A stretch of 64,000 nucleotides of DNA, from positions 186,001-250,000 of the forward strand of contig NZ_AFXZ01000067.1 of the NCBI RefSeq assembly GCF_000224335.1, in the 5' to 3' direction. The notes beneath the pieces were generated by a model. The model made no database searches. It saw only the letters and a list, made by a program, of their open reading frames with translations, and was not told the DNA's origin. The DNA is from Bizionia argentinensis JUB59. GTDB lineage: Bacteria; Bacteroidota; Bacteroidia; Flavobacteriales; Flavobacteriaceae. Position numbers and translations under genes: made by a program. Positions 1 to 8,832 of the stretch are shown here, in pieces (the first letter of the stretch is position 1; every line of letters starts with the position of its first letter).

Positions 1-187
1 GGAGCGATAGGTATTTTATAATTTTCATAACTGATTGTTTTTTAGGTGCAATTTACAACAAAAAGTGAAGTTCGTAAAACTTCGTTTCTTAACGTCTTTT
101 GTAAGATTTCTATTCAAAAGGATTATGAGCAAGCTACTTATCATATTATTAACAATTCTTAAACTTATAGAAATCAAAAAAATTGTG

Positions 188-270
188 TAGCTTTGTATTC
201 ATATCTCGTGGAAGCGGGATTTTTGTATGCTGAACAGATTTGGTGCTAGCTAATATTTGTTTTCAGCATT
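188..270 (+). promoter_or_regulatory. greA promoter and structured leader
   Basis: TAGCTTTG at 188-195 matches the flavobacterial -7 element TAnnTTTG. The leader that follows carries a short hairpin (202-219, six pairs including a T-G wobble) with a T run after it, then an 8-bp stem ATGCTGAA / TTCAGCAT (227-234 with 262-269) followed by TTTTTTATT. Each looks like a weak intrinsic terminator placed ahead of the greA start at 299, so attenuation is possible. No clear -33 TTG was seen. The role is inferred from structure only. Confidence 0.4.
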
Positions 271-298
271 TTTTATTATTATTATAAATCATAAAATT

Positions 299-772
299 AT
301 GAGTAAAATATCTTATTACACCGCCGAGGGGTTAAAGAAATTACGTGATGATCTGCGCCAATTAAAGGATGTTGAGCGCTCAAAAGCATCACAAGCTATT
401 GGAGAAGCTAGAGATAAAGGAGATTTAAGTGAAAACGCTGAATATGATGCCGCCAAAGAAGCACAAGGTATGTTAGAAATGAGAATTTCGAAACTAGAAG
501 GTGTTTTAGCTGGAGCACGCCTTATTGATGAATCGCAATTAGACCTAACGAAAGCTTTGGTGCTTTCTAAAGTGAGAATTAAAAACCAAACCAATGGTGT
601 GGAAGTTATATATACATTGGTTGCCGATGGTGAAGCAGATTTAGCTTCAGGTAAAATATCGGTTAACTCTCCAATTGGAAAAGGTTTGCTAGGCAAATCG
701 GTTGGCGATGTTGCCGAAGTGCACGTGCCAAGTGGGATCATTAAGTTTGATGTTCTAGAAATATCTAGATAA
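299..772 (+). CDS. greA: Transcription elongation factor GreA
   Basis: The 157-residue product has the standard GreA length when the ATG at 299 (MSKISYYTAEGLKKLRDDL) is used; an upstream in-frame ATG at 257 would add a meaningless hydrophobic stretch inside the leader hairpin. GreA enters the RNA polymerase secondary channel and stimulates cleavage of backtracked transcripts. The N-terminal coiled coil carries the acidic tip GDLSENAEYDAAKE, with the aspartate and glutamate needed for cleavage. The C-terminal half holds the FKBP-like fold with the SPIGKGLLGKSVGD signature. A HIT-family gene follows, separated by a strong terminator. Confidence 0.97.
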   Translation: MSKISYYTAEGLKKLRDDLRQLKDVERSKASQAIGEARDKGDLSENAEYDAAKEAQGMLEMRISKLEGVLAGARLIDESQLDLTKALVLSKVRIKNQTNGVEVIYTLVADGEADLASGKISVNSPIGKGLLGKSVGDVAEVHVPSGIIKFDVLEISR

Positions 773-903
773 AATTCCTACGTCTACCTGTCAGTTAACA
801 TGAAAGTAGGTAAACTGAAAATTAGTGAAGCTAATCTGCTAATAAAGTAGAAATAGCCGCTGTTTTAACACACGATCTCCGGAAAAAAAGTATTCAATAT
901 ACT

Positions 904-941
904 AACAGCGACATGTTAATCCAACATGTCGCTGTTTTTTT
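904..941 (+). terminator. Intrinsic terminator after greA
   Basis: A perfect 14-bp stem (904-917 with 923-936) closes a 5-base loop and runs into a T tract. The greA to HIT gap (773-1074) also holds weak partial repeats near 788-815, but no other gene was seen in it. Confidence 0.85.
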
Positions 942-1074
942 ATACCATAACCCTAACTTTATTTTGGTTCTTAAGCGTATTTCATTTACTTATAATTTGT
1001 AAAAATTTGGTATGGATGATTCTTTGCATGTCAGGAATCTTGTTATATTTACAGGTATATCAATAATAGAAGCT

Positions 1075-1464
1075 ATGGCATCACTATTTACAAAAATTAT
1101 TAATGGCGAAGTTCCGTGTTATAAAATTGCGGAAACAGACGATTATTTCGCATTTTTAGATATTAACCCCAATGCTAAAGGACATACACTCTGTATTCCT
1201 AAGCAGGAAGTAGATAAATTATTTGATTTAGATGAGGTAGGTTATCACGGTTTGATGGAGTTTTCCAGACAAATTGCATTGGCTATAGAAAAAGCAGTGC
1301 CTTGCAAACGTGTGGGAATGACAGTTATAGGATTGGAAGTACCACATGCACATGTGCATTTAATTCCACTAAACTCAATGGATGATGCTCGATTTATGAC
1401 TAAAGAAACATTAACGGAACAAGATTTTGAAGCGGTTGCTGAAGCTATTCGAGCCCACTTATAA
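1075..1464 (+). CDS. HIT family nucleotide-binding hydrolase
   Basis: This is a 129-residue histidine-triad protein of the Hint branch: small cytosolic hydrolases or transferases acting on nucleotide phosphoramidates and similar AMP-linked substrates. The triad HAHVHL places histidines at residues 91, 93 and 95, with the central one expected to be the nucleophile. The N-terminal SLFTKIINGEVPCYKI is the usual Hint opening, so the ATG at 1075 is preferred over one 63 bases upstream. Its last bases overlap the 3' end of the convergent gene. The physiological substrate is unknown. Confidence 0.93.
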   Translation: MASLFTKIINGEVPCYKIAETDDYFAFLDINPNAKGHTLCIPKQEVDKLFDLDEVGYHGLMEFSRQIALAIEKAVPCKRVGMTVIGLEVPHAHVHLIPLNSMDDARFMTKETLTEQDFEAVAEAIRAHL

Positions 1465-1812
1465 ATTAGTAAGGTATATAGTTACAGCAATAGCAATTAC
1501 TATAATTCCAACTAGAGTGCCAATGGCAATATAAGCAGATCTTTTTAGTTTTAAAGATGCTTTTTTAGGTTCAAATGCGCGTTGGTGATAATCAAAAACA
1601 CGATCAATATCATCTGTCCAGTTTATGGGGTATATAGCTGTTTCACAGGTTTTACAAAATAACTGATGAGCAGTTTCACTAGTTAATGTTTTGTAAAAAC
1701 GTGTGTCCTTAAATTTTTGCTTAAAAGTAAGTTGCAAACCATTAGTGTTATAACACTCTGGGCAGTTATTATTAATAGCAACTTCTTTAATAGTAATAAA
1801 TTGATCGTCCAT
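1459..1812 (-). CDS. Small zinc-ribbon membrane protein, unknown function
   Basis: I do not recognise a named family. The 117-residue product has two CxxC pairs (C17/C20 and C53/C56), which fits a zinc ribbon, and one C-terminal transmembrane helix at about residues 93-114 ending a few residues before the stop. That suggests a tail-anchored protein with a cytosolic metal-binding head. It starts 2 bases after the stop of the upstream sensor kinase on the same strand, so the two are almost certainly co-transcribed and may work together. Confidence 0.75.
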   Translation of the reverse strand: MDDQFITIKEVAINNNCPECYNTNGLQLTFKQKFKDTRFYKTLTSETAHQLFCKTCETAIYPINWTDDIDRVFDYHQRAFEPKKASLKLKRSAYIAIGTLVGIIVIAIAVTIYLTNL

Positions 1813-1814
1813 AC

Positions 1815-3005
1815 TTAAATAGATTTAAAAACGATTTGCATGCTGGTTCCTTTATCAATTTCAGATTCAAGCACATGAATTTTACCATTATGGAATTCTT
1901 CTATAATACGCTTGGCTAACGATAAACCTAATCCCCAACCCCGTTTTTTAGTTGTAAATCCAGGTTCAAAGATACGTTTAAATTGCGTTCTAGAAAGCCC
2001 TTTTCCACTATCTATAATGGTTATTTTTACGTTGTCTTCTAATTGGGAGATCTGGATAATTAATTTGCCTTTTCCACGCATAGCATCTATAGCATTTTTC
2101 ACTATATTTTCAATTGTCCAGCTGTACAGCTGCTTATTTAATTGGACATAAATAGGATTTTCAGGAACTGATATTTCAAATTGAATGAGTTTGGATGACC
2201 GTGTTTTTAAATAATCGTAAGACTCTAAAGTTTCGGCTACAATATCTGCTTTTTCTAATTTTGGCAAAGAACCAATTTTACTAAAGCGCTCGGTAATAGT
2301 TTGCAAGCGACTAATGTCTTTTTCTATTTCAGTTATATATTCAGGATTAACGTGTTCTATTTTTAAAATTTCCGTCCAACCAATTAAAGAGGATAATGGC
2401 GTACCAATTTGATGTGCAGTTTCCTTGGCCATACCAGACCATAATTTGTTTTGAGTGGCAATTTTTGTGCTTCGGTAAAAGAAATATGCAACCGCCCCAA
2501 ATAATATGATAATGAGTAGGAGTGCGAGAGGATAATATTTTAGTTTAGTTATTAAGGGTGAGTTGCCATAATATAGATAACCATCATGTACTTTTTGATT
2601 CGTTTTGGGGTCAATATAAGAAAATTCAATAGGTACATTTTCAGCTGTTAATTGTTCTATTAGTTTTTTTGTACTCGTTTCATTTTTCAGGCTTTTATCT
2701 TCTATATTATTAGTTAATCCAACGGCTCCAGCTTTATCTACAACAATAATTTTGTTGTCATTTGCACTGATTAAAACACGGGCAACCATTGGGTTTACAT
2801 CATCTTCTAACATGTTTTTTTGAAATTCAATTTGAGCATATGCCCAGATATCCATTTTCTGTCGTTGTTCTTCTTTAAAATATTGAAAGAACACAAAAGT
2901 GTTCCACAGAATAAGGGATATAATAACAAAACTGGCGGCAACAATAATCCAATGAGTAAGGTTTCGGTATTTATAAAAAAGCATAGGTATAGTTTGTAAT
3001 GTCAA
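1815..3005 (-). CDS. Sensor histidine kinase
   Basis: The 396-residue kinase has an N-terminal transmembrane helix (about 18-40), an extracytoplasmic sensor region of about 115 residues, a second helix (about 158-178), a dimerisation domain with the phosphoacceptor histidine in AKETAHQIGTPLSSL, and a C-terminal HATPase domain with N box (ENIVKNAIDAM), DSGKGL and GWGLGLSLAKRI boxes. The QIGTPL H box is the variant common in Bacteroidota kinases. A second possible start lies at 2984. No response regulator is adjacent; its only operon partner is the small zinc-ribbon protein. The signal sensed is unknown. Confidence 0.9.
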   Translation of the reverse strand: MTLQTIPMLFYKYRNLTHWIIVAASFVIISLILWNTFVFFQYFKEEQRQKMDIWAYAQIEFQKNMLEDDVNPMVARVLISANDNKIIVVDKAGAVGLTNNIEDKSLKNETSTKKLIEQLTAENVPIEFSYIDPKTNQKVHDGYLYYGNSPLITKLKYYPLALLLIIILFGAVAYFFYRSTKIATQNKLWSGMAKETAHQIGTPLSSLIGWTEILKIEHVNPEYITEIEKDISRLQTITERFSKIGSLPKLEKADIVAETLESYDYLKTRSSKLIQFEISVPENPIYVQLNKQLYSWTIENIVKNAIDAMRGKGKLIIQISQLEDNVKITIIDSGKGLSRTQFKRIFEPGFTTKKRGWGLGLSLAKRIIEEFHNGKIHVLESEIDKGTSMQIVFKSI

Positions 3006-3105
3006 TATAATGGAAATCTGTTAATAATATTGTGTGAGATGCCTAGCAAATCGTTTTTAGTTCATTCTTAGATTAATTACATTTGTACAAAATTATAAAG
3101 TACCC

Positions 3106-3975
3106 ATGATTTCATACGAACCTAATCAGTTATCAACAGGCAAGTTGCATAGTTATTTGTTAAGTGCCGTAGCGCCAAGGCCTATAGCTTTTGCTAGTAC
3201 GATTGATGCGGATGGAAATCCAAATTTATCGCCATTTAGTTTTTTTAATGTTTTTAGTGCAAATCCGCCGATTATGGTTTTTTCACCAGCACGTCGTGTT
3301 CGTGATAATACGACTAAACATACATTAGAAAATATATTAGCAACTAAAGAAGTCGTGATAAATGTGGTGAGTTTTGATATGGTTCAGCAAATGTCATTAA
3401 GTAGTACAGATTATCCTATAGGCGTAAATGAATTTGAAAAGGCTGGTTTTAATATGTTGAAATCGGATATTGTAAAACCATTTCGTGTTGCAGAATCGCC
3501 TGTTCAGTTTGAATGCAAGGTAAATGATATTATTCATCTTGGAACAGAAGGTGGCGCTGGAAATTTAATAATTTGCGAAGTTGTAAAATTACACATCGAA
3601 GAGGATGTTTTAGATGAAAATGATCAAATTAATCAAGAGAAATTGGATCTAGTATCTCGTGCTGGTGGAAGTTATTACAGCCGCGCTAAAAATGGCTTTT
3701 TTGAAATTCCGAAGCCATTAACAACATTAGGAATTGGTGTAGATGTTATGCCAGATCATGTAAAAAATAGCATGATTTTAACAGGGAACCAATTAGGTAT
3801 GTTAGGTAATGTAGAGAAATTGCCAACAGCCGAAGCTGTAAAGGAATTTTTGGAAACGGTTAGTCAGAACCATCCAAATATTAAGGAAGCTTCACACAGA
3901 AATAAACATAAATTGGCACAAAACTATTTAAGCTTCGGCGATTTAGATAGTGCCTGGAAAATATTATTATCATAA
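3106..3975 (+). CDS. Flavin reductase-like FMN-binding protein
   Basis: The 289-residue protein belongs to the flavin reductase-like split-barrel family, which binds FMN and often reduces free flavin or serves as an oxidoreductase. The FMN-binding core is in the first 200 residues, including SAVAPRPIAFASTIDADGNP and the NLSPFSFFNVFSANPP segment; a longer C-terminal extension is usual in flavobacteria. TACATTTG at 3078-3085 is a good -7 promoter element 20 bases before the ATG. It is followed after 22 bases by a DUF3127 gene. The actual substrate cannot be told from sequence. Confidence 0.88.
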   Translation: MISYEPNQLSTGKLHSYLLSAVAPRPIAFASTIDADGNPNLSPFSFFNVFSANPPIMVFSPARRVRDNTTKHTLENILATKEVVINVVSFDMVQQMSLSSTDYPIGVNEFEKAGFNMLKSDIVKPFRVAESPVQFECKVNDIIHLGTEGGAGNLIICEVVKLHIEEDVLDENDQINQEKLDLVSRAGGSYYSRAKNGFFEIPKPLTTLGIGVDVMPDHVKNSMILTGNQLGMLGNVEKLPTAEAVKEFLETVSQNHPNIKEASHRNKHKLAQNYLSFGDLDSAWKILLS

Positions 3976-3997
3976 CACAGAAAATCAAATTTTAACA

Positions 3998-4375
3998 ATG
4001 GAAGTACAAGGAAGAATTAAAGTTATTGGTGAAACTCAATCGTTTGGTAGCAATGGCTTTAGAAAAAGAGAAGTAGTCGTTACAACAGAAGAGCAGTACC
4101 CACAAACTATAATGGTTGAATTTGTTCAAGATAAAACGGATTTATTAAACAGCTATCAAGTAGGACAGCAAGTAAAAATAAATATTAACTTACGCGGTAG
4201 AGAATGGGTTAACCCACAAGGTGAAACTAAATATTTTAACTCTATTCAGGGATGGCGTATTGAAGTAGCTCAAGCAGATGCTTCAAGTCCAGAAATGCCA
4301 CCTGTTCCACCAGCACAAGCTTTTGAGCCTGCTAGCGATTTGAACGAAGAAGATAACGACGATTTACCATTTTAA
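3998..4375 (+). CDS. DUF3127 protein with an SSB-like acidic C-terminal tail
   Basis: The 125-residue product starts at the ATG at 3998 (MEVQGRIKVIGETQSFGSNG); an in-frame upstream start at 3950 would lie inside the flavin reductase gene. Residues 1-95 match DUF3127, a Bacteroidota family whose strand-rich pattern (GRIKVI, REVVVTT, MVEFVQDK, VKININLRGREW) is compatible with an OB fold. After a Pro/Ala-rich linker the protein ends EEDNDDLPF, very like the acidic DDDIPF tip by which single-stranded DNA-binding proteins recruit repair and replication partners. The function has not been assigned; a DNA-associated role is inference. Confidence 0.85.
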   Translation: MEVQGRIKVIGETQSFGSNGFRKREVVVTTEEQYPQTIMVEFVQDKTDLLNSYQVGQQVKININLRGREWVNPQGETKYFNSIQGWRIEVAQADASSPEMPPVPPAQAFEPASDLNEEDNDDLPF

Positions 4376-4398
4376 TTAGTGACTAATCACGTATAATA

Positions 4399-4429
4399 AA
4401 CCTCAACGTTTTACTGCGTTGAGGTTTTT
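4399..4429 (+). terminator. Intrinsic terminator after the DUF3127 gene
   Basis: A 10-bp stem (AACCTCAACG at 4399-4408 with 4417-4426) has an 8-base loop and a T tract. It separates the flavin reductase/DUF3127 pair from aat. Confidence 0.8.
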
Positions 4430-4449
4430 GATTTTTAAGATTAAAATTT

Positions 4450-5076
4450 ATGCAATTTCTCAATCAAGATTTATGGTTTCCCGATGTTAGCCAATCTGAT
4501 GCCGATGGTTTTTTGGCTATGGGTAGCGATTTATCTGTTGAGCGCTTACTCCTCGCCTATAAATCAGGGATATTTCCGTGGTTTGAAGCCGGACAGCCTG
4601 TTTTGTGGTGGTCGCCAGATCCACGATTTGTATTATTTCCAGAGAAGTTGAAAGTTTCTAAAAGTATGAAACAGGTGTTGCGAAATGCTGATTTTACCGT
4701 TTCAATAAATCAAGATTTTAATCAGGTTATTACGGAATGTTCACGAGTAAAACGATCTGGTCAAGCTGGCACTTGGATTACAGATAGTATGATTGCTGCT
4801 TATAATGAACTGCATATAACAGGTTATGCCAAATCGGTAGAAGTATGGCAAAACGATGAATTGGTGGGCGGATTCTATGGAATAGATTTAGGAAACGGCA
4901 TTTTTTGTGGCGAAAGTATGTTTGCTAAGGTCAGCAATGCTAGTAAAGTGGCTTTTATAACCTTTATCCAAAACACTAATTATAAGTTAATTGATTGCCA
5001 GGTTTACACCAATCATTTGGAAAGATTGGGTGCGGAAGAGATTGCTAGAGAATCGTTTTTGGCGTATTTAAAGTAA
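4450..5076 (+). CDS. aat: Leucyl/phenylalanyl-tRNA--protein transferase
   Basis: The 208-residue cytosolic enzyme moves Leu or Phe from aminoacyl-tRNA to proteins with N-terminal Arg or Lys, marking them for the N-end rule protease ClpAP/ClpS. The family signatures are clear: LLAYKSGIFPWFE, VLWWSPDPRF, the central AGTWITDSM block, and GNGIFCGESMF. The length matches the family. It sits just after a terminator and converges on tag. Confidence 0.96.
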   Translation: MQFLNQDLWFPDVSQSDADGFLAMGSDLSVERLLLAYKSGIFPWFEAGQPVLWWSPDPRFVLFPEKLKVSKSMKQVLRNADFTVSINQDFNQVITECSRVKRSGQAGTWITDSMIAAYNELHITGYAKSVEVWQNDELVGGFYGIDLGNGIFCGESMFAKVSNASKVAFITFIQNTNYKLIDCQVYTNHLERLGAEEIARESFLAYLK

Positions 5077-5116
5077 TTTTAGTCTAGTTTGGCAAAATTC
5101 CTGTTGTAGCCCGCGT

Positions 5117-5680
5117 TTAAACTTCTTCATTTCTAAAGCAAGCCACTTCATGATCATTAACTAAACCTACAGCCTGCATAAAAGCATACATTACAGTAGA
5201 ACCTACAAATTTAAAACCACGTGTATTTAAGTCTTTACTCAACGTATCCGAAATTGCCGTTGTAGTGGCTGCTTCTTTGTAATTTTCTACATTATTTTTT
5301 ATGGGTTTATTATTTACAAAGCGCCATAAATAGTTGCTGAAACTTCCAAATTCCTCTTGAACTTCCATAAATAGCCTTGCATTAGTAACGGTGCCATTTA
5401 CTTTTAGTTTATTTCTAACAATACCAGTATCTTGCAATAAACTATCAATTTTTGGTTGCTGATAGTTTGCTATCTTTTTATAGTTGAAATCATCAAAAGC
5501 ATCTCTGAAATTTTCACGCTTTCGTAAAATAGTAATCCAACTTAACCCTGCCTGAAAAGTTTCCAATACTAAAAATTCAAAAAGAATCGCATCATCATAA
5601 ACTGGAACACCCCATTCTTTGTCGTGATAGGCTTCGAATAAATCATCTCCAACACACCATCCGCATCTATGCTTTTTCAT
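5117..5680 (-). CDS. tag: DNA-3-methyladenine glycosylase I
   Basis: The 187-residue base-excision repair enzyme removes 3-methyladenine from alkylated DNA. It has the TAG-type zinc snap: C6 and H19 at the N terminus (CGWC, then YHDKEWGVP) and the HEVAC His-x3-Cys near the C terminus. The FQAGLSWITILRKRENFRDAF block is the helix-hairpin-helix glycosylase core of this family. It is transcribed toward aat. Together with the alkyltransferase-like protein near 34.6 kb it gives this window two alkylation-repair genes. Confidence 0.96.
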   Translation of the reverse strand: MKKHRCGWCVGDDLFEAYHDKEWGVPVYDDAILFEFLVLETFQAGLSWITILRKRENFRDAFDDFNYKKIANYQQPKIDSLLQDTGIVRNKLKVNGTVTNARLFMEVQEEFGSFSNYLWRFVNNKPIKNNVENYKEAATTTAISDTLSKDLNTRGFKFVGSTVMYAFMQAVGLVNDHEVACFRNEEV

Positions 5681-5848
5681 AAAAATAAAAATTGTAAGTT
5701 TTCAACTTAAAGATAGACATAGATATGATATAAATCATAAGTTAAGAAGGTGAAACTTATTATTTTTGACCATGCTATGTAATAAAGGTTACCATTAGCA
5801 ATAAGATAAGACTGTACCTTTGTAGTAATATAAAATGAAATAAATTCT

Positions 5849-6469
5849 ATGGAAACTTTGAATACAACTGACATTTCAGATATCATTAAAGCAAGTTTAA
5901 AAACGAGTTATACGTACCCTGATTATCGCGATTTGGTAATAAATTTGGTCGCTAATGAATCGACCACCGGTAACGACAAATCTGAAGACATGGTAGAATA
6001 TACCAAGCTGAACGATAGACGTATGAAGCGCTGGGATAAAACGGTTAAATTATCGGAAGATACTTTAATGCGTATTTCTAATTTTAAAGGAAACGCTACC
6101 TGGATTGTTATTACAGAAAGTTGGTGTGGAGATGCTGCTCATGTGGTGCCTGCCATCCATAAAGTAGCCGAGCAAAGCGATCATATCGATTTAAAACTAG
6201 TGCTGCGTGATACGAATGAAGCGCTTATGAACCAATTTCTAACCAATGGCGGAAAATCTGTTCCTAAACTAATTATGATTGACACGGAAACGATTGAGGT
6301 TTTAAATACTTATGGGCCTCGACCAGCAGCTGCCAATAAATTAGTAGCTGATTATAAAGCGAAACATGGTGAAATAACAGCAGAGATTAAAGAAGATCTG
6401 CAAGTCTGGTACAACAACGATAAAGGTCAGAGTACTATTGAAGATTTACTTCAAATGTTAGGCGTTTAA
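5849..6469 (+). CDS. Thioredoxin-fold protein with a single active-site cysteine
   Basis: The 206-residue protein belongs to the thioredoxin superfamily. The active-site loop reads TESWCGDAAHVVPAI, so the second cysteine of the usual CxxC is replaced by alanine; a classical disulfide exchange is unlikely. The cis-proline strand (GGKSVPKLIMID) and following helix are present. It has no signal peptide, which suggests a cytosolic monothiol or structural role. TACCTTTG at 5815-5822 is a good -7 promoter element. It converges on the TonB-like gene with a 4-base overlap. Confidence 0.85.
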   Translation: METLNTTDISDIIKASLKTSYTYPDYRDLVINLVANESTTGNDKSEDMVEYTKLNDRRMKRWDKTVKLSEDTLMRISNFKGNATWIVITESWCGDAAHVVPAIHKVAEQSDHIDLKLVLRDTNEALMNQFLTNGGKSVPKLIMIDTETIEVLNTYGPRPAAANKLVADYKAKHGEITAEIKEDLQVWYNNDKGQSTIEDLLQMLGV

Positions 6470-7188
6470 CGCTTGCCTTCAAAATAAAAAGTAATAGAGC
6501 CGAGTTGCGTTTTTTTAGAATTATCTATACTGAAACGCGACTCATTGGCATATTCAATAGCGTGTTCATGTAAGCAATCATTGTTGACAGAGGCAGCTTT
6601 GTTAATCGTTGATTTAGTAACAATTCCTTTATTATTTACGGCAATATTTACGACTACTTTTCCCCCTACATCGCACAGGTAAATTGGCGTTGGTAAATAT
6701 TTATGCGTTCTCCCCACCAATGAATAATGCATGCTACTTTTGTTGTTAACCGATTGTGCGGCTAAATTTCCTTGCTGTTGTTTAAGCACGGCATTTGCCT
6801 CGTTATATGAGGTCATTAAATCTTCATTTATTTCAGAACTGAACCCTTCTCCTGTATCTTCACTCGTGGTTTCTTCTGTGGCAGTATCTGGCTTGGTATA
6901 TTCGTAATCTTTAGGCGGAGCAATTGGCTGATAAGCTTGGCTGAATTTCTTATAGTCTTCGGTTTCGTTATAAGCTTTATTGGTTTCGGCTTTTTCAGTC
7001 TGTTCAGCTGCTATTTTCTCCAAGGTTTCGGCTTCTAATTCTTTTTCAGTTTTAGGTTCCATTACATAATAGCTTTCTGCAAGTTTTTCGCGGTGTTGCG
7101 TAATATGAAAGCCAAATAGCATCATTAAAACCGTTGCCGAAATCAGGGCTGTAAGAAGGATTGCTTTATGTTGATCTGAAATGTTCAA
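6466..7188 (-). CDS. TonB-like energy-transducer family protein
   Basis: The 240-residue protein has one N-terminal membrane anchor (about residues 9-27), a long Glu/Lys/Thr-rich periplasmic spacer with some proline, and a C-terminal domain (last 75 residues, from PTPIYLCDVGGKVVVNIAV) resembling the TonB C-terminal fold that contacts outer-membrane receptors. No ExbB or ExbD gene is adjacent. It lies upstream on the other side of an envelope-biosynthesis set on the same strand. It could also be an orphan TonB-like protein with another periplasmic role. Confidence 0.75.
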   Translation of the reverse strand: MNISDQHKAILLTALISATVLMMLFGFHITQHREKLAESYYVMEPKTEKELEAETLEKIAAEQTEKAETNKAYNETEDYKKFSQAYQPIAPPKDYEYTKPDTATEETTSEDTGEGFSSEINEDLMTSYNEANAVLKQQQGNLAAQSVNNKSSMHYSLVGRTHKYLPTPIYLCDVGGKVVVNIAVNNKGIVTKSTINKAASVNNDCLHEHAIEYANESRFSIDNSKKTQLGSITFYFEGKR

Positions 7189-7246
7189 TGTTTGTGAAAT
7201 ATCTTTTTTAATAGTTAAATATCAGATTAATATACAAAAAAAGTAG

Positions 7247-7942
7247 CTATTTAGTTGCTATGCTTTTAATAAATGCTTCTGGTGAAAGTGCTTTATCCAC
7301 ATGGAAATCACCAATTTTGGTTCGTCGCAAAACCGATAAATGACCACCAGAACTCAAGGCTTTTCCAAAATCGTGTGCTATGGAACGAATATAAGTTCCT
7401 TTCCCACAAACAATGCGAAAATCGATATTTAAGTCTTTAATTTTGGTGATTTCAAAAGTTGAAATATGAATCTTACGCGAATTAATTTCGACTTCTTCAC
7501 CAGCACGTGCATATTCATAAAGACGTTTTCCTTCTTTTTTGAGAGCCGAAAAAACAGGTGGAAATTGATCGATATCACCAATAAACTGCTTGGTAGCTTC
7601 ATGAATCATTGTTTCTGTAATATGCTCGGTTGGAAAAGTAGTATCTATTTCGGTCTCTAAATCATAAGACGGCGTAGTGCCGCCCAAAACAATCGTGCCG
7701 GTGTATTCCTTATCTTGACCTTGAAAGGAGTCTATTTGCTTGGTCATTTTCCCTGTACAAATAATAAGTAAACCTGTAGCCAAAGGATCTAAAGTGCCCG
7801 CATGGCCAACTTTTATTTTCTTAATATCAAAGGCGTTACGTATTTCCCATCGTAGCTTGTTAACGGCTTGAAAAGAGGTCCAGTTTAAAGGTTTGTCTAT
7901 GAGTAAAACTTGTCCGGAAAGATAATCTTCAGCTGTTAGCAT
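7247..7942 (-). CDS. truB: tRNA pseudouridine(55) synthase
   Basis: The 231-residue enzyme isomerises U55 in the T arm of tRNAs. The start motif LLIDKPLNWTSFQAVNKLR and the catalytic block KVGHAGTLDPLATGLL, with the nucleophilic aspartate, are intact. RIVCGKGTYIRSIAHDFG is the usual TruB C-terminal motif. It directly abuts uppP on the same strand, with no gap, and belongs to the ftsX-DUF3098-uppP-truB order seen in Bacteroidota. Confidence 0.97.
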   Translation of the reverse strand: MLTAEDYLSGQVLLIDKPLNWTSFQAVNKLRWEIRNAFDIKKIKVGHAGTLDPLATGLLIICTGKMTKQIDSFQGQDKEYTGTIVLGGTTPSYDLETEIDTTFPTEHITETMIHEATKQFIGDIDQFPPVFSALKKEGKRLYEYARAGEEVEINSRKIHISTFEITKIKDLNIDFRIVCGKGTYIRSIAHDFGKALSSGGHLSVLRRTKIGDFHVDKALSPEAFIKSIATK

Positions 7943-8755
7943 TTAGATAGTGGTTAGAGGGAAAATAAAGTAATGAATTACAAATAAAGCGATACCTACA
8001 ACAATCCTATAATAACCGAAGATTTTAAATCCTTTTTTGCTTAAATAATCTATAAATGATTTAATAGCAATTAAAGAAACAATAAAAGCTATAACATTTC
8101 CAAGGATTAAATAATTGATTTGGTCGCTATTTAGTTCAAAACCTGCGTTGTAATAATCGAATAATTTTTTTGCTGTAGCACCGAACATGGTTGGTACAGC
8201 TAGAAAGAATGAAAATTCGGCAGCTGTTTTTCTATTCAGTTTTTGTGTCATACCACCTACAATAGATGCGCCACTTCTTGAGGTTCCTGGAATCATAGCC
8301 AAACATTGAAAAAATCCAATTTTTAAGGCAGTTGCATAACTTATTTCTGTGTGTGCTGTGGGATTTTTTTCGTCTTCTATTTCATTTGCTGCAAACCAAT
8401 CATCTACTTTTAATAAGATAAAACCACCAATAATTAAGGAGGTAGCAACTATTAATGGGCTTTCTAAAAGACCATCAATTACATCGTTTAGTAGCAGGCC
8501 TAGAATAACTGCAGGAATAAAAGCCACTAATAATTTATAGTAAAAATCCATACTTTGAAAAAAGCGTTTCCAATATAAAACAACTACGGCTAAAATAGCA
8601 CCCAGTTGAATAACAATAGTGAAAAGCTTGGTGAAATCGTCACTGGCAATTTTCATAAATGATGAAGCAATAATCATATGCCCTGTTGAAGATACTGGTA
8701 AGTACTCCGTAATACCTTCAATAATTGCGAGTATAATAGCGTCTAATAAATCCAT
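7943..8755 (-). CDS. uppP: Undecaprenyl-diphosphate phosphatase
   Basis: The 270-residue polytopic membrane enzyme dephosphorylates undecaprenyl pyrophosphate to recycle the lipid carrier for peptidoglycan and surface glycans; it also gives bacitracin tolerance. Signature motifs are [16 protein letters not shown] near the N terminus and [16 protein letters not shown] in the middle. I start it at the ATG at 8755 ([14 protein letters not shown]), since the ten residues before it are not family-like. It is packed against truB. Confidence 0.96.
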   Translation of the reverse strand: MDLLDAIILAIIEGITEYLPVSSTGHMIIASSFMKIASDDFTKLFTIVIQLGAILAVVVLYWKRFFQSMDFYYKLLVAFIPAVILGLLLNDVIDGLLESPLIVATSLIIGGFILLKVDDWFAANEIEDEKNPTAHTEISYATALKIGFFQCLAMIPGTSRSGASIVGGMTQKLNRKTAAEFSFFLAVPTMFGATAKKLFDYYNAGFELNSDQINYLILGNVIAFIVSLIAIKSFIDYLSKKGFKIFGYYRIVVGIALFVIHYFIFPLTTI

Positions 8756-8832
8756 GTAGAAAAGTAATCGATAGTTAGGCAGCAAACTCTATTTGTAAAC
8801 AGAATTTGATTGTAAAAAAGGAATGTTTAAAG

